A stretch of 30,042 nt of DNA from a virus, in IMG/VR virus record IMGVR_UViG_3300048070_000030, positions 1 to 30,042 of that record. The stretch is one strand, 5' to 3'. Position 1 is the first letter of the stretch, and each line of letters starts with the position of its first letter. The notes beneath the pieces were generated by a model. That model was not told the DNA's origin and did no database searches. It saw only the letters and a program-made list of their open reading frames with translations. Both the position numbers and the translations under genes were made by a program. This document shows positions 21,765 to 29,927 of this stretch, piece after piece.

Positions 21765-22034
21765 CTATCCCGTGAAGTTTGTCGTCGCGAACATTCGCTC
21801 CGCCCACTGTTTCCAATTGTCGTAGTCGTACGGGTCAGGGACATCTTGCCCCAGTGGATCGGAACCACCAAATACTCCGGTAGCCCAGTCCTGCCACTTC
21901 GAGGCGTCATCGAGCCTCTCGTAGTTGTAATCTGACCCCTGTTCCAAGCCTGCGAAGAAGCCTAGTTGGCCCATCATGGCATCGGCCCACTGAATGACTT
22001 CGGTATCGGCAAAACCTCGAGGATCGATGATCAT
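21765..22034 (-). CDS. Small virion-module protein, function unknown
   Basis: This 89-residue protein starts in an ATGA junction with the preceding gene. It is acidic and rich in Trp, Tyr and Asp (DASKWQDWATGVFGG, DYDNWKQWAERMF), with two similar W-x-x-W-A segments that may form a short helical repeat. No family is recognised. Its place between the hub candidate and an ejection-type protein suggests a minor virion component. Confidence 0.7.
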   Translation of the reverse strand: MIIDPRGFADTEVIQWADAMMGQLGFFAGLEQGSDYNYERLDDASKWQDWATGVFGGSDPLGQDVPDPYDYDNWKQWAERMFATTNFTG

Positions 22035-23593
22035 GATTCGACCCTTCCGTCCGCCGGTTCAATGTGAGCGTAGGTTTTGCCCAGCTCGTAGTTGCCACCC
22101 TGCACGTTGCTCGTGAACTTGAAGCTCATCAGTCGTTTGATCTCTTTGAACTTCACTGTCTCTTCGTCCGAGGAGGATGGTGTTTCAAAAATGGTTTTAG
22201 TATCGCCATCGACAACAGTGGCTTTGGCATTTGCACGACCACGTACCTGCAGACTCATGTTGCCTGCTTGAACGAGGTCAGGTTCGACCCGCGCAACCCG
22301 GAGAGATTTGTCTGCGACCTGCTGGTCGAGCATGCAAAACTCATGCGTCTCGAATGACGAGAGGATTGCACTCACCGAGGAAGCGCGGATCTGATCAAAT
22401 GCCGTTTCATGCTGCCATAACGTTCTCCCCATTCCTCCGGTTGTACGAATCTCGTTGTCCACCATGAAGGGACGCTGATACACGTCAGCATAGATGCCAG
22501 CGCAACGCCCCTGCCCAGTGGAAATATTGCTACCGGGCAATGGCGTGTCGAACCAGTAACCTTCGCGCACGTTGAACACGACAGCATGCGTGCACTCCGT
22601 CGCATTTCCTCTTGGGTAACACCACCACAGCTCACCGTAGCGAGGGATCTTCATCCCGAAACACTTTTGGCGTGCGTTGAAGTTGATGTTGTTGAAGAAC
22701 CAGTCCTGATTCATGTTGTTGGGGATCTCGCGTACGACGCCATTGAACATGTACCAACGGTCCACACCGGGCCAATAGTAAATACCGTCCATTTCAATGA
22801 CGCCCTGAGAACTCATGATGGTTATGCCACGAGCAATGACGTCGTACGCGAAGTCGGGAGGACCACTCGGAATGAAGGTGGCCCGAATGAGAGAGTCGAG
22901 TGCCCAGAACAATGCAGCTGGACCTTGACCAGATCCACGAAGAGGCATGCCCTTCACGATCTTTTGTGTACCGATGTTGACGGCGACCGGCTGCACTGAC
23001 AGGTTGTTCGCCTGCGATTGCAAGATGAGTCCTTCACTGCCGTATGTCCACGTGTACACACCGCTGGTCACGACGCCGCCGCTGGTTGCCTCTCCACCGT
23101 TCCAATCAGCATGCAAGCCAACTGTGCCCAGTGCAGTGACAGCATCGATGGTGTCAATGTAAAGCGTACCGTTGACACTGTTGTCGATGTTGGCTGCGTT
23201 CGGTGCAACGTGCGCCATCAACACGTGATTACCTGTGCCGCTCGTGTCGGCGAAGATGTCGAACTGCCACTGGTTGTCGATGTTGGCAGCGAAGCCACCC
23301 GGCGTACGATCTGTGAACAGGTTGAGCGTACCGTTCGACACTTGGTACTGGCCGATGGTATTCGGGTGACCAAGGTGCAGGTATTGGATGTTGTCGGCAG
23401 AGAAGGAGTGCATGCCACGAGTGATCTCGGGCACCGTGTCCGTCACCTGTTGGTAGCCACCAATCTTCTTCGGCTTCCCACGCTGAAAACGGCACCACTC
23501 ACCATCGATATAGTGCTCGTTGTCGAAACGCGTTCCGTCCCGTTTGATTCCGGGAGCGGACAGCAGAAGTGCGGGTTGCTCAGCCAAAGTCAA
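22031..23593 (-). CDS. Tail hub / DNA-stabilisation protein candidate (P22 gp10-like)
   Basis: This 520-residue protein starts at TTG 23593, with GAGGACTT just before it. It is rich in beta-strands and aromatic residues, with turns such as YIDGEWCRFQRGKPKKIGGY (27-46), WTYGSEGLILQSQ, YYWPGVDRWYMFNG and EGYWFDTPLPGS. This recurring strand-turn pattern is that of propeller-like phage proteins such as P22 gp10 and T7 gp12-type tail tube components. These close the portal channel and attach the tail. It is followed by the small protein at 21765. The class is likely; the exact homologue is uncertain. Confidence 0.6.
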   Translation of the reverse strand: MTLAEQPALLLSAPGIKRDGTRFDNEHYIDGEWCRFQRGKPKKIGGYQQVTDTVPEITRGMHSFSADNIQYLHLGHPNTIGQYQVSNGTLNLFTDRTPGGFAANIDNQWQFDIFADTSGTGNHVLMAHVAPNAANIDNSVNGTLYIDTIDAVTALGTVGLHADWNGGEATSGGVVTSGVYTWTYGSEGLILQSQANNLSVQPVAVNIGTQKIVKGMPLRGSGQGPAALFWALDSLIRATFIPSGPPDFAYDVIARGITIMSSQGVIEMDGIYYWPGVDRWYMFNGVVREIPNNMNQDWFFNNINFNARQKCFGMKIPRYGELWWCYPRGNATECTHAVVFNVREGYWFDTPLPGSNISTGQGRCAGIYADVYQRPFMVDNEIRTTGGMGRTLWQHETAFDQIRASSVSAILSSFETHEFCMLDQQVADKSLRVARVEPDLVQAGNMSLQVRGRANAKATVVDGDTKTIFETPSSSDEETVKFKEIKRLMSFKFTSNVQGGNYELGKTYAHIEPADGRVES

Positions 23594-23951
23594 AAGTCCT
23601 CGGGTCTACCGGTTGCAAGTCATGGATAGGTGCCTTGCACGTGTCACACACAAAAGGTTGCTGCGGATCAGGGTTCCGGTTGTTCAACAGCTTCGCGTGG
23701 TAGGCAGTTAAAACTTCACCATCTTCAGGCCAGTGATCGTAGAAGAGTGCAATCAAACCGCATCCGCCGAGACCAGTGTGCTGCATTGGAACCATGTTCT
23801 TGATGTGCTGAGTCGTGAATTGATTCAGCCGCATCGGCCTGATCTCAACACCCTTCTTCAACTTGATGTCAGCCGTGTCGAGAGCCTGCTCCATAGTCTC
23901 CCGCATCTCTACCGAGATTCCTTTTGGCAATGAACGCACGATCTCAAACAT
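23580..23951 (-). CDS. Conserved-looking 123-residue protein, function unknown
   Basis: The likely start is ATG 23951, overlapping the tail-fibre stop by one base (TAATG); an earlier open stretch to 24032 lies inside that gene. The protein has an alpha/beta pattern (MRETMEQALDTADIKLKKGV, then NQFTTQHIKNMVP) and a C-terminal CDTC pair in FVCDTCKAPIH that may bind metal with nearby His. An LTAYHAKLLNN segment precedes it. I know no family. Its stop overlaps the TTG start of the next gene by 14 bases. Confidence 0.65.
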   Translation of the reverse strand: MFEIVRSLPKGISVEMRETMEQALDTADIKLKKGVEIRPMRLNQFTTQHIKNMVPMQHTGLGGCGLIALFYDHWPEDGEVLTAYHAKLLNNRNPDPQQPFVCDTCKAPIHDLQPVDPRTFDFG

Positions 23952-26338
23952 TAGGGAATGTCCGTCCTGCTGAGCCTCATCCAGCTGTTCTCTGCAAACG
24001 TTGTGGTGCCCGTCGCAACAACCTGAGCCCACTGTGTGGTCAGGGTGAGCGTGCTCGTAATAATTTCACAGTTTCCGTTGAGGAAGCCGACACCCTCACC
24101 CGTGTTGAGCGTCACGATCTGTGCACCCACGACACCATCCATCGTAGTGAAGTAGGTGTCGGCGTTAGACGGACTCGCTCCAGTGTTGGCTCGATACGTG
24201 AACTGGTACGGGGCTCCCGAGAAGGCTCCGCCTGTGCTTGTCCATCGGAATTTAAATCCAGCGGTAGCAGTCGTCACACTGTACTGGAAGTAGCCAGACA
24301 GACCATACCGACCAACAGGCAGCACGATGCCAACCAGATGATCGTCGTTCTGGTAAGTAGTCGAAGCGACAACCGCCTCGGATGCCGTTTTTACAGATTG
24401 CACAAAAGTGAGCGCATCACTCTCAGTGAGCACTCGTTCAAAGCCAGCACCTGTCAGCAGGTTGTTGACTTCAAAACCACCATCACCGTCGTCGAGTGTG
24501 CGTGCCACTTCGATGGCACCACCACCCGGCTGGTAATACAGCTTGACGTCAGCGTTAGGATTAACCTGCACCATCGTGCGTGCGACACTCAAGCTGTCCC
24601 GAACGATAAGCTCCAGTGGAGCACTGTCGAGACTGTTCTGGAGGACCAGAGTATTGCTCGTCTGGTAACCAAGGAACGCTCGGCCTAAGAATGCAGTAGT
24701 CGTCAGGTTGATGCCGACTGTGTTGTCAGCAGATCCTCTGAACGAGGGGTTGCCTCCGCCCTGACGGTATCGACCGTTGATTTCCACGTAAGCACTGACA
24801 TGCGTGGTGCTGATTCGGATCAGACCGTCAGCAACGTTGATTCGGTTTTGAATGTCCATCTCTTCCGAGAACAGATCCTGACCGATAAACAACGCGATGG
24901 TGCCGTCTTGATGCGTGAAGCGTAGCTCACGGGGATTCGCATCACCGTTGGCCGCACTCTTGATGTTTACCTGTCCAGCAGCCACAGCATCGACTACTTC
25001 AACACCTGTATTGAACAGCATCTGCGGCTGCAACAACGTACCGAGAGCTGACAGCGTCGCCTTGTACGTGATGTTGTCGTCGATGTCTTCGTACGCGAAG
25101 AAGTCTCCCAGTGCGGGCGACGGTACTGTGCTCAGGTTGTTGACGTCGAGTGTGATCGCTCGGTTAGCTGTGAGGTCACCTCCACCTGACAGGCCACTGT
25201 TTGCAGCCGTCTGGATCTCGATGGTGTCCGCAGCAGCACCCAGATTGGTGAGCGCACCTGCTGCCGTCGTTGCGCCTGTGCCGCCCTGACCGATGGTGAT
25301 CGGGAAGACAACACTGGTCGAAGACACGGCATTGATCACGTCAACGGTATCGCAGTAAACAATAGCGCTCTGGCCTTGGGGGATGATCTGACCGGCACCG
25401 GCAGCGGTGTCGATCTCCAGAGTGAATGCCCCGGTCGTCTGATTGTCGACCCAGTATTGCTGCGTCGTGTTCGGAACCACGATGCGTCGGTTACCGGTCA
25501 GAGCCCCCGTGAATCGATAGGAGATCCTATCGAGGTTCGCGCCAGAGAGAATGAAATCACCGGAGCCCGGTACCGCAATCGACACGAAGTCGAAAGCGAT
25601 GACGGACGATGCCGTCAGGCCGACAGTGAAAAAGTTAGCACCGTCTGTGAAGATGAACGTGCTGCTGTTCGGATCCAGATTAAGGCTTGGACTGCCGTCG
25701 ATGTTACCGGCTCCGGGCACAATGTTGAGCGTGCCACTGCCGGAGTTGCGCAGCATGAAGAACCAGTTGTTGGCAACAGCTCCCGGCGACGGCAAGTTAC
25801 AGGTGCCTGCACCAGCGGTGTAGATCAGCACCTTCGCTCGATCACCATCGACCACGGTGAAAGGCGTTGCCGCCTCGACATCCGAGTCCATGATCTGTTC
25901 GAGCATGCCGAAGCCATCCGCCTGCAGTCCTGCGCCAGCCAGTGCAGCGGCAGATGCGAACGTGGTAGCTGCGCCCAACTGGAAAGCAGACCAGACGCCT
26001 GCTTCCGTTGAGTTGTCAGTCAGGACCAGTACCCACTGCTGTCCTGTACCAACAAACTGGATCACACCACCCGTTGCGTCACGCATGGTAAATGCGTTAG
26101 CGCCGATGTTGTTGATCGTCGCCTTGTTGCCCGTGCTTGCGTTGCGAGCATCGGGCATATCGATACTGAGTGCGGCGACGGTGGCATCAATGTCTAGAAA
26201 GTCCGCGACAATGTTGTTGCCCGTGATCTGCTGTTCGGTCGGCCACTGCAGTGTGATGTCAACAGCCGTCGTTACCTGCAGGTAACTCAGCTGCGACGGG
26301 AAGATCAGTTCGCCGCCAAATACGTCGGTGTAAGACAT
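23951..26338 (-). CDS. Tail fibre / receptor-binding protein
   Basis: This 795-residue protein starts at ATG 26338 (GGGAGAACG upstream). It is Thr/Ser/Gly/Ala-rich and almost all beta. Repeated units such as TVVDGDRAKVLIYTAGAG and RRIVVPNTTQQYWVDNQTTG are classic fibre strand repeats. ITIGQGGTGATTAAGALTNL followed by SGLSGGGDLTANRAITLDV, in the middle (about 345-400), is a known fibre motif. The C-terminal 150 residues look like a globular jelly-roll tip that could bind the host surface. No lyase or peptidase motif is visible. Confidence 0.82.
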   Translation of the reverse strand: MSYTDVFGGELIFPSQLSYLQVTTAVDITLQWPTEQQITGNNIVADFLDIDATVAALSIDMPDARNASTGNKATINNIGANAFTMRDATGGVIQFVGTGQQWVLVLTDNSTEAGVWSAFQLGAATTFASAAALAGAGLQADGFGMLEQIMDSDVEAATPFTVVDGDRAKVLIYTAGAGTCNLPSPGAVANNWFFMLRNSGSGTLNIVPGAGNIDGSPSLNLDPNSSTFIFTDGANFFTVGLTASSVIAFDFVSIAVPGSGDFILSGANLDRISYRFTGALTGNRRIVVPNTTQQYWVDNQTTGAFTLEIDTAAGAGQIIPQGQSAIVYCDTVDVINAVSSTSVVFPITIGQGGTGATTAAGALTNLGAAADTIEIQTAANSGLSGGGDLTANRAITLDVNNLSTVPSPALGDFFAYEDIDDNITYKATLSALGTLLQPQMLFNTGVEVVDAVAAGQVNIKSAANGDANPRELRFTHQDGTIALFIGQDLFSEEMDIQNRINVADGLIRISTTHVSAYVEINGRYRQGGGNPSFRGSADNTVGINLTTTAFLGRAFLGYQTSNTLVLQNSLDSAPLELIVRDSLSVARTMVQVNPNADVKLYYQPGGGAIEVARTLDDGDGGFEVNNLLTGAGFERVLTESDALTFVQSVKTASEAVVASTTYQNDDHLVGIVLPVGRYGLSGYFQYSVTTATAGFKFRWTSTGGAFSGAPYQFTYRANTGASPSNADTYFTTMDGVVGAQIVTLNTGEGVGFLNGNCEIITSTLTLTTQWAQVVATGTTTFAENSWMRLSRTDIP

Positions 26339-26982
26339 CAGACGTTCTCCCTCGTGACCTGTCTGTCGACAATGCGTTTGATGTCTTGCCCTTCAAGAAT
26401 CGCAATGTCTTTCTCGTAAATCTTTTCCCATGTCGGGATGCGTTCGTCGTTCTTTAAAAACGGAGTTGCCTGCAGGAGGGCACCGTGAAGCAGGGCGTTC
26501 GGGGCAAAGTCCGTCGTCCAGTTCGTTTGGTTGGTACTATCCAGCAACGCAGGCAACTCCCAGTAGTTCACCTCGAACGGATACGCTGCATCCGCCGAAG
26601 GAACAATCAACCAGTTGAAGTAGTCGTAGTCTGCGTAGAACTTTGGTTGTGCGGTCAGATCTTCATCCGGCCAGTAACGCCGACAATACTCGTAAGAGCG
26701 GGTGAACAGGGGGGTGCGTACCTGATCGGTGCCCACGCCGAAGTTGATGCTGATCGTTTCACGCCAGCGATTTGGCTTCGGTATAACTGATTGACCAATG
26801 CCCATGGTGTCTGTGACGACACGCACAAAACCGAGGATCTTTAATCGGTTCGCCAGCTCCCGCTCCGCAAGGTTGATGAGAGACGGAAGCTGGTCGAACA
26901 CAGTGGGATCCACAGCCGTGCCTCGCTCCAGATAAGCACGGAGATCACCTAGCAGCGAGTTGAATGTCATCGAAACGGCCAT
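26338..26982 (-). CDS. Head-tail adaptor / tail tubular protein A-like
   Basis: This 214-residue protein starts at ATG 26982 (GAGGAGTAACTC upstream). The order of elements fits podoviral adaptor proteins (P22 gp4, T7 gp11, SU10 adaptor type): LPSLINLAERELANRL near 31-46, a strand region with IPKPNRW, the RSYEYCRRYWPD block, then PNALLHGALLQATPFLKNDE and W-x-x-x-Y near the end. Such proteins form the ring below the portal. It is coupled by one base to the tail fibre gene. I rate the class as likely rather than certain. Confidence 0.65.
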   Translation of the reverse strand: MAVSMTFNSLLGDLRAYLERGTAVDPTVFDQLPSLINLAERELANRLKILGFVRVVTDTMGIGQSVIPKPNRWRETISINFGVGTDQVRTPLFTRSYEYCRRYWPDEDLTAQPKFYADYDYFNWLIVPSADAAYPFEVNYWELPALLDSTNQTNWTTDFAPNALLHGALLQATPFLKNDERIPTWEKIYEKDIAILEGQDIKRIVDRQVTRENV

Positions 26983-26995
26983 GAGTTACTCCTCG

Positions 26996-27421
26996 TCACC
27001 CTGTAATGGGTGGGTCTTCTTCTTCAGGTGGATCCTCAGGATCCGCTGCGGGTGAGGGGTCCGGATCAGGCACTTCCGGCTCCTCGGGTTCTACCAACTC
27101 CAGCTCCTCGGGCTCATCCTCGGCAAGCAGCTCTTCCTTCGCGCGTTGCAACCGCTCGTGCGCGTCGTCAGATCTTCGCCGCATGATGTCCCACTCCTCG
27201 GGAGTTGGCTCACGTCCCTGCTTAGCCATCTCTTCGATGGTCTGCGTGAACTCTTTGAGATCATCCAGCGCATCGTCACCCTCTGCGATGAGAGTGCCGA
27301 GGATGCCGAGTAGCTCGGAGGCTTGGCCCAGACGCACACTGGAACCTCCGCCGAGAGCGGGATTTGCCATGACAGTGCGCAGACCGTTGATCGCGATTAG
27401 TGCAAGTGAGATTAGATCCAT
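26996..27421 (-). CDS. Small protein with acidic Pro-rich tail, function unknown
   Basis: This 141-residue protein starts at an ATG overlapping the lipoprotein stop (TAATG). Residues 1-90 are helical, including REPTPEEWDIMRRRSDDAHE, a sequence type that I recall from small phage structural-region proteins. Residues 98-141 are nearly all Glu, Asp and Pro and probably disordered. Its position between the lysis cassette and the adaptor gives no clear role. Confidence 0.65.
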   Translation of the reverse strand: MDLISLALIAINGLRTVMANPALGGGSSVRLGQASELLGILGTLIAEGDDALDDLKEFTQTIEEMAKQGREPTPEEWDIMRRRSDDAHERLQRAKEELLAEDEPEELELVEPEEPEVPDPDPSPAADPEDPPEEEDPPITG

Positions 27422-27831
27422 TAGCTTTCTGCTCCTTTGATGTTACGAATAAGTTCATTCACCAGAGGGGCGAGCCGCGTAACCCAATCGTCCAGCCTCT
27501 CCGACGCAAGGATAAAGCGCTGTTCGCTCGTCTCCCCTGCTTCGAACTCAGCTCGCACGACCAAGAACTCCGTGTAGGCATCCAGCAAGCTGTCAGCCAC
27601 GGGCTTGGCTTGCTCTTCCGCCTGAATAATTTTCAGTCGTACGCCTCGCGGGATGTTCTGCTGTTCAACGAGATCAGCAGCCTTCTCCTGCACGATGACG
27701 AACGTACCGTATGCAGCGTACGCACGCTGCTCGCTGGTTTCTGCTGCGCGCATTGGGTTCGCAGACTGACAGCCTGCAATCGCAATTGCCCAGAGCAGAA
27801 TCCACGCGATGCGGTAGTCGAGTTTCCTCAT
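27421..27831 (-). CDS. Phage lipoprotein in the lysis cassette, candidate outer-membrane spanin
   Basis: This 136-residue protein starts at ATG 27831, in an ATGA overlap with the holin stop and after GGAGGAGGC. It has a signal peptide (basic MRKLDYR, then hydrophobic IAWILLWAIAIA) and a lipobox AIAGC with C21 as lipidation site. Gln follows the cysteine, which favours the outer membrane. The mature part is a long helix pair (NIPRGVRLKIIQAEEQAKP and beyond). Usual Rz1 proteins are shorter and Pro-rich, so this would be an atypical o-spanin. A general phage lipoprotein, for example one blocking superinfection, remains possible. Confidence 0.7.
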   Translation of the reverse strand: MRKLDYRIAWILLWAIAIAGCQSANPMRAAETSEQRAYAAYGTFVIVQEKAADLVEQQNIPRGVRLKIIQAEEQAKPVADSLLDAYTEFLVVRAEFEAGETSEQRFILASERLDDWVTRLAPLVNELIRNIKGAES

Positions 27832-28064
27832 ACTGTGCCTCCTCCATCACCCGATCCTGTAACCTTGTTCACCAAGCGACGGGTGGATATCGCCTGATAG
27901 TCTTTCAAGAAGGCGACAACTGCGCCGCCGATGATTGAGACCCATGCCGACTGCCTGATCGCACCGAACGTGAGTTCAGGGTTTTCTGCGAACAACGTGA
28001 CCATGGTGCTCGTGAAGAGAATGAGGGCTGCAATCAGCGCTCCGACGAGAGTGTTAACGTTCAT
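27828..28064 (-). CDS. Holin candidate, two transmembrane helices
   Basis: I start at ATG 28064, which has an excellent GGAGGAAAGGTC site; a longer frame to 28106 has no ribosome site and lies inside the endolysin gene. The 78-residue protein has hydrophobic segments at about 4-25 and 38-53, separated by AENPELTF, and a charged C-terminus (KDYQAISTRR). Size, topology and position directly after a lysozyme-like gene suit a class II holin. It overlaps the endolysin stop by 11 bases and the lipoprotein start by four. Confidence 0.7.
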   Translation of the reverse strand: MNVNTLVGALIAALILFTSTMVTLFAENPELTFGAIRQSAWVSIIGGAVVAFLKDYQAISTRRLVNKVTGSGDGGGTV

Positions 28065-28512
28065 GACCTTTCCTCCAGCTATTGATGTACTCGTCCGTCG
28101 TGCCACGTCCGAGATCAGTGTTGTAGTGCTCCTTCCAGTAAGCTGCCTGACCTTTCAGATCGCCAGCCTGTGGGAGTGGAGCGCGCACACGCCTGTAATG
28201 CACACGGCACATCGCAACTGCGTACTTCAAATTCCAGATTAGCTCGCGCGAATCCGGTCCTCCGATTTCGAGGATCGCGTTTGCAAGTGTGTCGCGGTAG
28301 CGCAGGTAGTTGTCCCAGATATCGTCGTGTGTCTTCGGCTCCATCTGGCATACGCCCAACGCAGGTCCGCTGCCCAGCTGCTTGATGTAAACCAGCCGGG
28401 ATTCTTGCAAGCACGTGCCCAACACCAGCTCGGAGGCTGCTGCAGAATACATACCGAGATCTTCGAGCGTGGGCTCGATGATGTACTCGATGAATTGTTC
28501 GCGGTCGATCAT
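28054..28512 (-). CDS. Lysozyme-like endolysin
   Basis: This 152-residue protein should cut the peptidoglycan at lysis. ELVLGTCLQESRL puts a catalytic glutamate at E37, followed by GSGPALGVCQMEPKTHDDIW, the G-x-x-Q-M pattern of lysozyme-like and lytic transglycosylase folds. The C-terminus has a conserved-looking AAYWKEHYNTDLGRGT. There is no signal peptide, so export would need the holin. It starts in an ATGA junction with the Rz-like gene. Comparable proteins are sometimes annotated as virion proteins, so a role in entry cannot be excluded. Confidence 0.72.
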   Translation of the reverse strand: MIDREQFIEYIIEPTLEDLGMYSAAASELVLGTCLQESRLVYIKQLGSGPALGVCQMEPKTHDDIWDNYLRYRDTLANAILEIGGPDSRELIWNLKYAVAMCRVHYRRVRAPLPQAGDLKGQAAYWKEHYNTDLGRGTTDEYINSWRKGHER

Positions 28513-28856
28513 TCAGAATCGTCCTGTTTGAGTTCTTCTCTCGCGTCGCGCAGAGCCTCCAGCTCGATCTCTAGTTCAGCAAGCTCATTGGCGTCATCTG
28601 CTGTCCAATCTGTACCCGCTTGCTGGCGAAACTTCAGTGCTGCGATCTCTTTGCGCAATGCGTTGATGTCGCGCGTAAGCAGGACAGCGAACGAGTTTTG
28701 CAACGGCTGTGCTTGCTCCTGCGCGATTTTCTTGATGTCTTCCGCCAACGCTTCTGTGATCAGAGGCTTGCCGACGAACCACATCACCGGGGCAACGACC
28801 GCTAGAGAGCCGATCACGCTCACAATAGTGTTTACAGATATCTCTCTAGCGGCCAT
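28509..28856 (-). CDS. Membrane-anchored coiled-coil protein, candidate Rz-like inner spanin
   Basis: This 115-residue protein starts at ATG 28856 after GAGGAGTAAGACG. One N-terminal transmembrane segment (about 10-30, TIVSVIGSLAVVAPVMWFVG) is followed by an all-helical, charged region (residues 36-112, ending REELKQDDSE) that should be a periplasmic coiled coil. That layout matches inner-membrane spanins. With the downstream endolysin, holin and lipoprotein it completes a lysis set. The alternative is a plain membrane scaffold protein; no sequence signature separates the two. Confidence 0.6.
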   Translation of the reverse strand: MAAREISVNTIVSVIGSLAVVAPVMWFVGKPLITEALAEDIKKIAQEQAQPLQNSFAVLLTRDINALRKEIAALKFRQQAGTDWTADDANELAELEIELEALRDAREELKQDDSE

Positions 28857-28860
28857 CGTC

Positions 28861-29130
28861 TTACTCCTCGGGGACCTCCCCCTTCGCTGCCGGTGTTTCC
28901 ACGGGAGCTATAGGAGGAACTTCCGGACCTCCCGTAATATTTTCCGGCTGCACCGGATTCGCCAGAACCACCTCACCGCTGGCAAGTGCCTGCAGCATTC
29001 CTTCAAGAACGCTCAAGGCACCCGACTTCGCAACGGACAGCGGGACCAACAAATCATCCTGCTGCAAGAGCTTCACGCCTGCAGCTGCTGCCATCTGAAT
29101 CTGTACTGCTGATACTTCTTGCTTTGCCAT
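28861..29130 (-). CDS. Small protein, function unknown
   Basis: An 89-residue protein starts at ATG 29130 behind a strong AAAGGAGAAAAT in the 20-base gap after the tail-protein stop. Residues 5-57 are helical with many Ala, Leu, Val and Gln (SAVQIQMAAAAGVKLLQQ); residues 58-89 are rich in Pro and Glu and likely flexible. No signal peptide or domain is seen. It lies between a tail gene and the lysis cassette and belongs to the same transcript. Confidence 0.65.
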   Translation of the reverse strand: MAKQEVSAVQIQMAAAAGVKLLQQDDLLVPLSVAKSGALSVLEGMLQALASGEVVLANPVQPENITGGPEVPPIAPVETPAAKGEVPEE

Positions 29131-29150
29131 TTTTTATTTTCTCCTTTGCT

Positions 29151-29927
29151 TCACGTGATAATCCGGAGACGATTCGAATAAACACTTACGACTTCGAATC
29201 CGGAGGATTCGGGTGATTCTGTTTGATCTGTACCAAAGGCCAGTGCATCTGCAGGGTTAGCTGCAGTAATCCAGTAAGTCCAGCCACCCCATGATGATCG
29301 AGCACCTCCGGGGTTCCCAGCTAGACCGTTGACAACATACGCGTCAAGCGTAGCGATTTCATCTTCACCCGTGACAACTCCCGGCAAGTTATCGATCACG
29401 CCAACTGCGCCAGCACTGTTGTTCTGACTCTTGAACCAGTAGTTGAGCGTGAGCGTCTGGTCATTGGCGAGTAAACCAATCCCTGATGCCGGGAAAGCAG
29501 TAGTAAAACTGCCGTCGTTTGTCAGCAGGTTGCCCCCTTGAACATTCGATACTCCTGTCAGCCCCTTGAGATCGAACGCAGCCATCTGCGCTGAGTGTAC
29601 TGACGATCCTGACACCACATTAACCGTCCAGTCATCGTTGGCATCCCCTGTCGCAATGCGCCACCGTACAATCTGCGTCGAGGTGTTGATGATAATGTTC
29701 GGCCACTGTGCTGACTCAACCGGGTGCGTACCAGAGAAGAACGTGCCCTGCTGACACCCAACAAGTAAATCCCCGGCCTGATAGCCCGGAGGCTTGCCAA
29801 GCGCAAACGGACCCACTCCATCGGTCGGACTGAAGTAACGAGTACCGACGCTTCTGAACCCAATGAAAAGCCCTCCCCCTCCTCCGGGGATAGCTGGGGT
29901 ACCGAATGGGAATTGGATATGACTCAT
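29151..29927 (-). CDS. Tail-associated beta-rich protein
   Basis: This 258-residue protein starts in an ATGA junction with the upstream fibre-like gene. After a Gly-rich N-terminus (GGGGGLFIGFRSVGTRYF) it is all strands and turns with a high share of Gly, Asn, Ser, Thr and Trp, including ALGKPPGYQAGDLLVGCQ and SSWGGWTYWITAANPADAL. That is typical of receptor-binding or decoration modules of phage tails, which often have a single jelly-roll. Repeats and enzymatic motifs are not evident. The exact role is unknown. Confidence 0.65.
   Translation of the reverse strand: MSHIQFPFGTPAIPGGGGGLFIGFRSVGTRYFSPTDGVGPFALGKPPGYQAGDLLVGCQQGTFFSGTHPVESAQWPNIIINTSTQIVRWRIATGDANDDWTVNVVSGSSVHSAQMAAFDLKGLTGVSNVQGGNLLTNDGSFTTAFPASGIGLLANDQTLTLNYWFKSQNNSAGAVGVIDNLPGVVTGEDEIATLDAYVVNGLAGNPGGARSSWGGWTYWITAANPADALAFGTDQTESPESSGFEVVSVYSNRLRIIT

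Noticed and set aside
21761-21910. N-terminal extension of the 649-residue virion protein
   Set aside because: It lies entirely over the preceding 89-residue gene in another frame. ATG 21760 sits four bases after that gene's stop.
23924-25289. Long plus-strand frames opposite the tail fibre gene
   Set aside because: The minus-strand frame has clear fibre repeats. The others have odd composition and no start signals.
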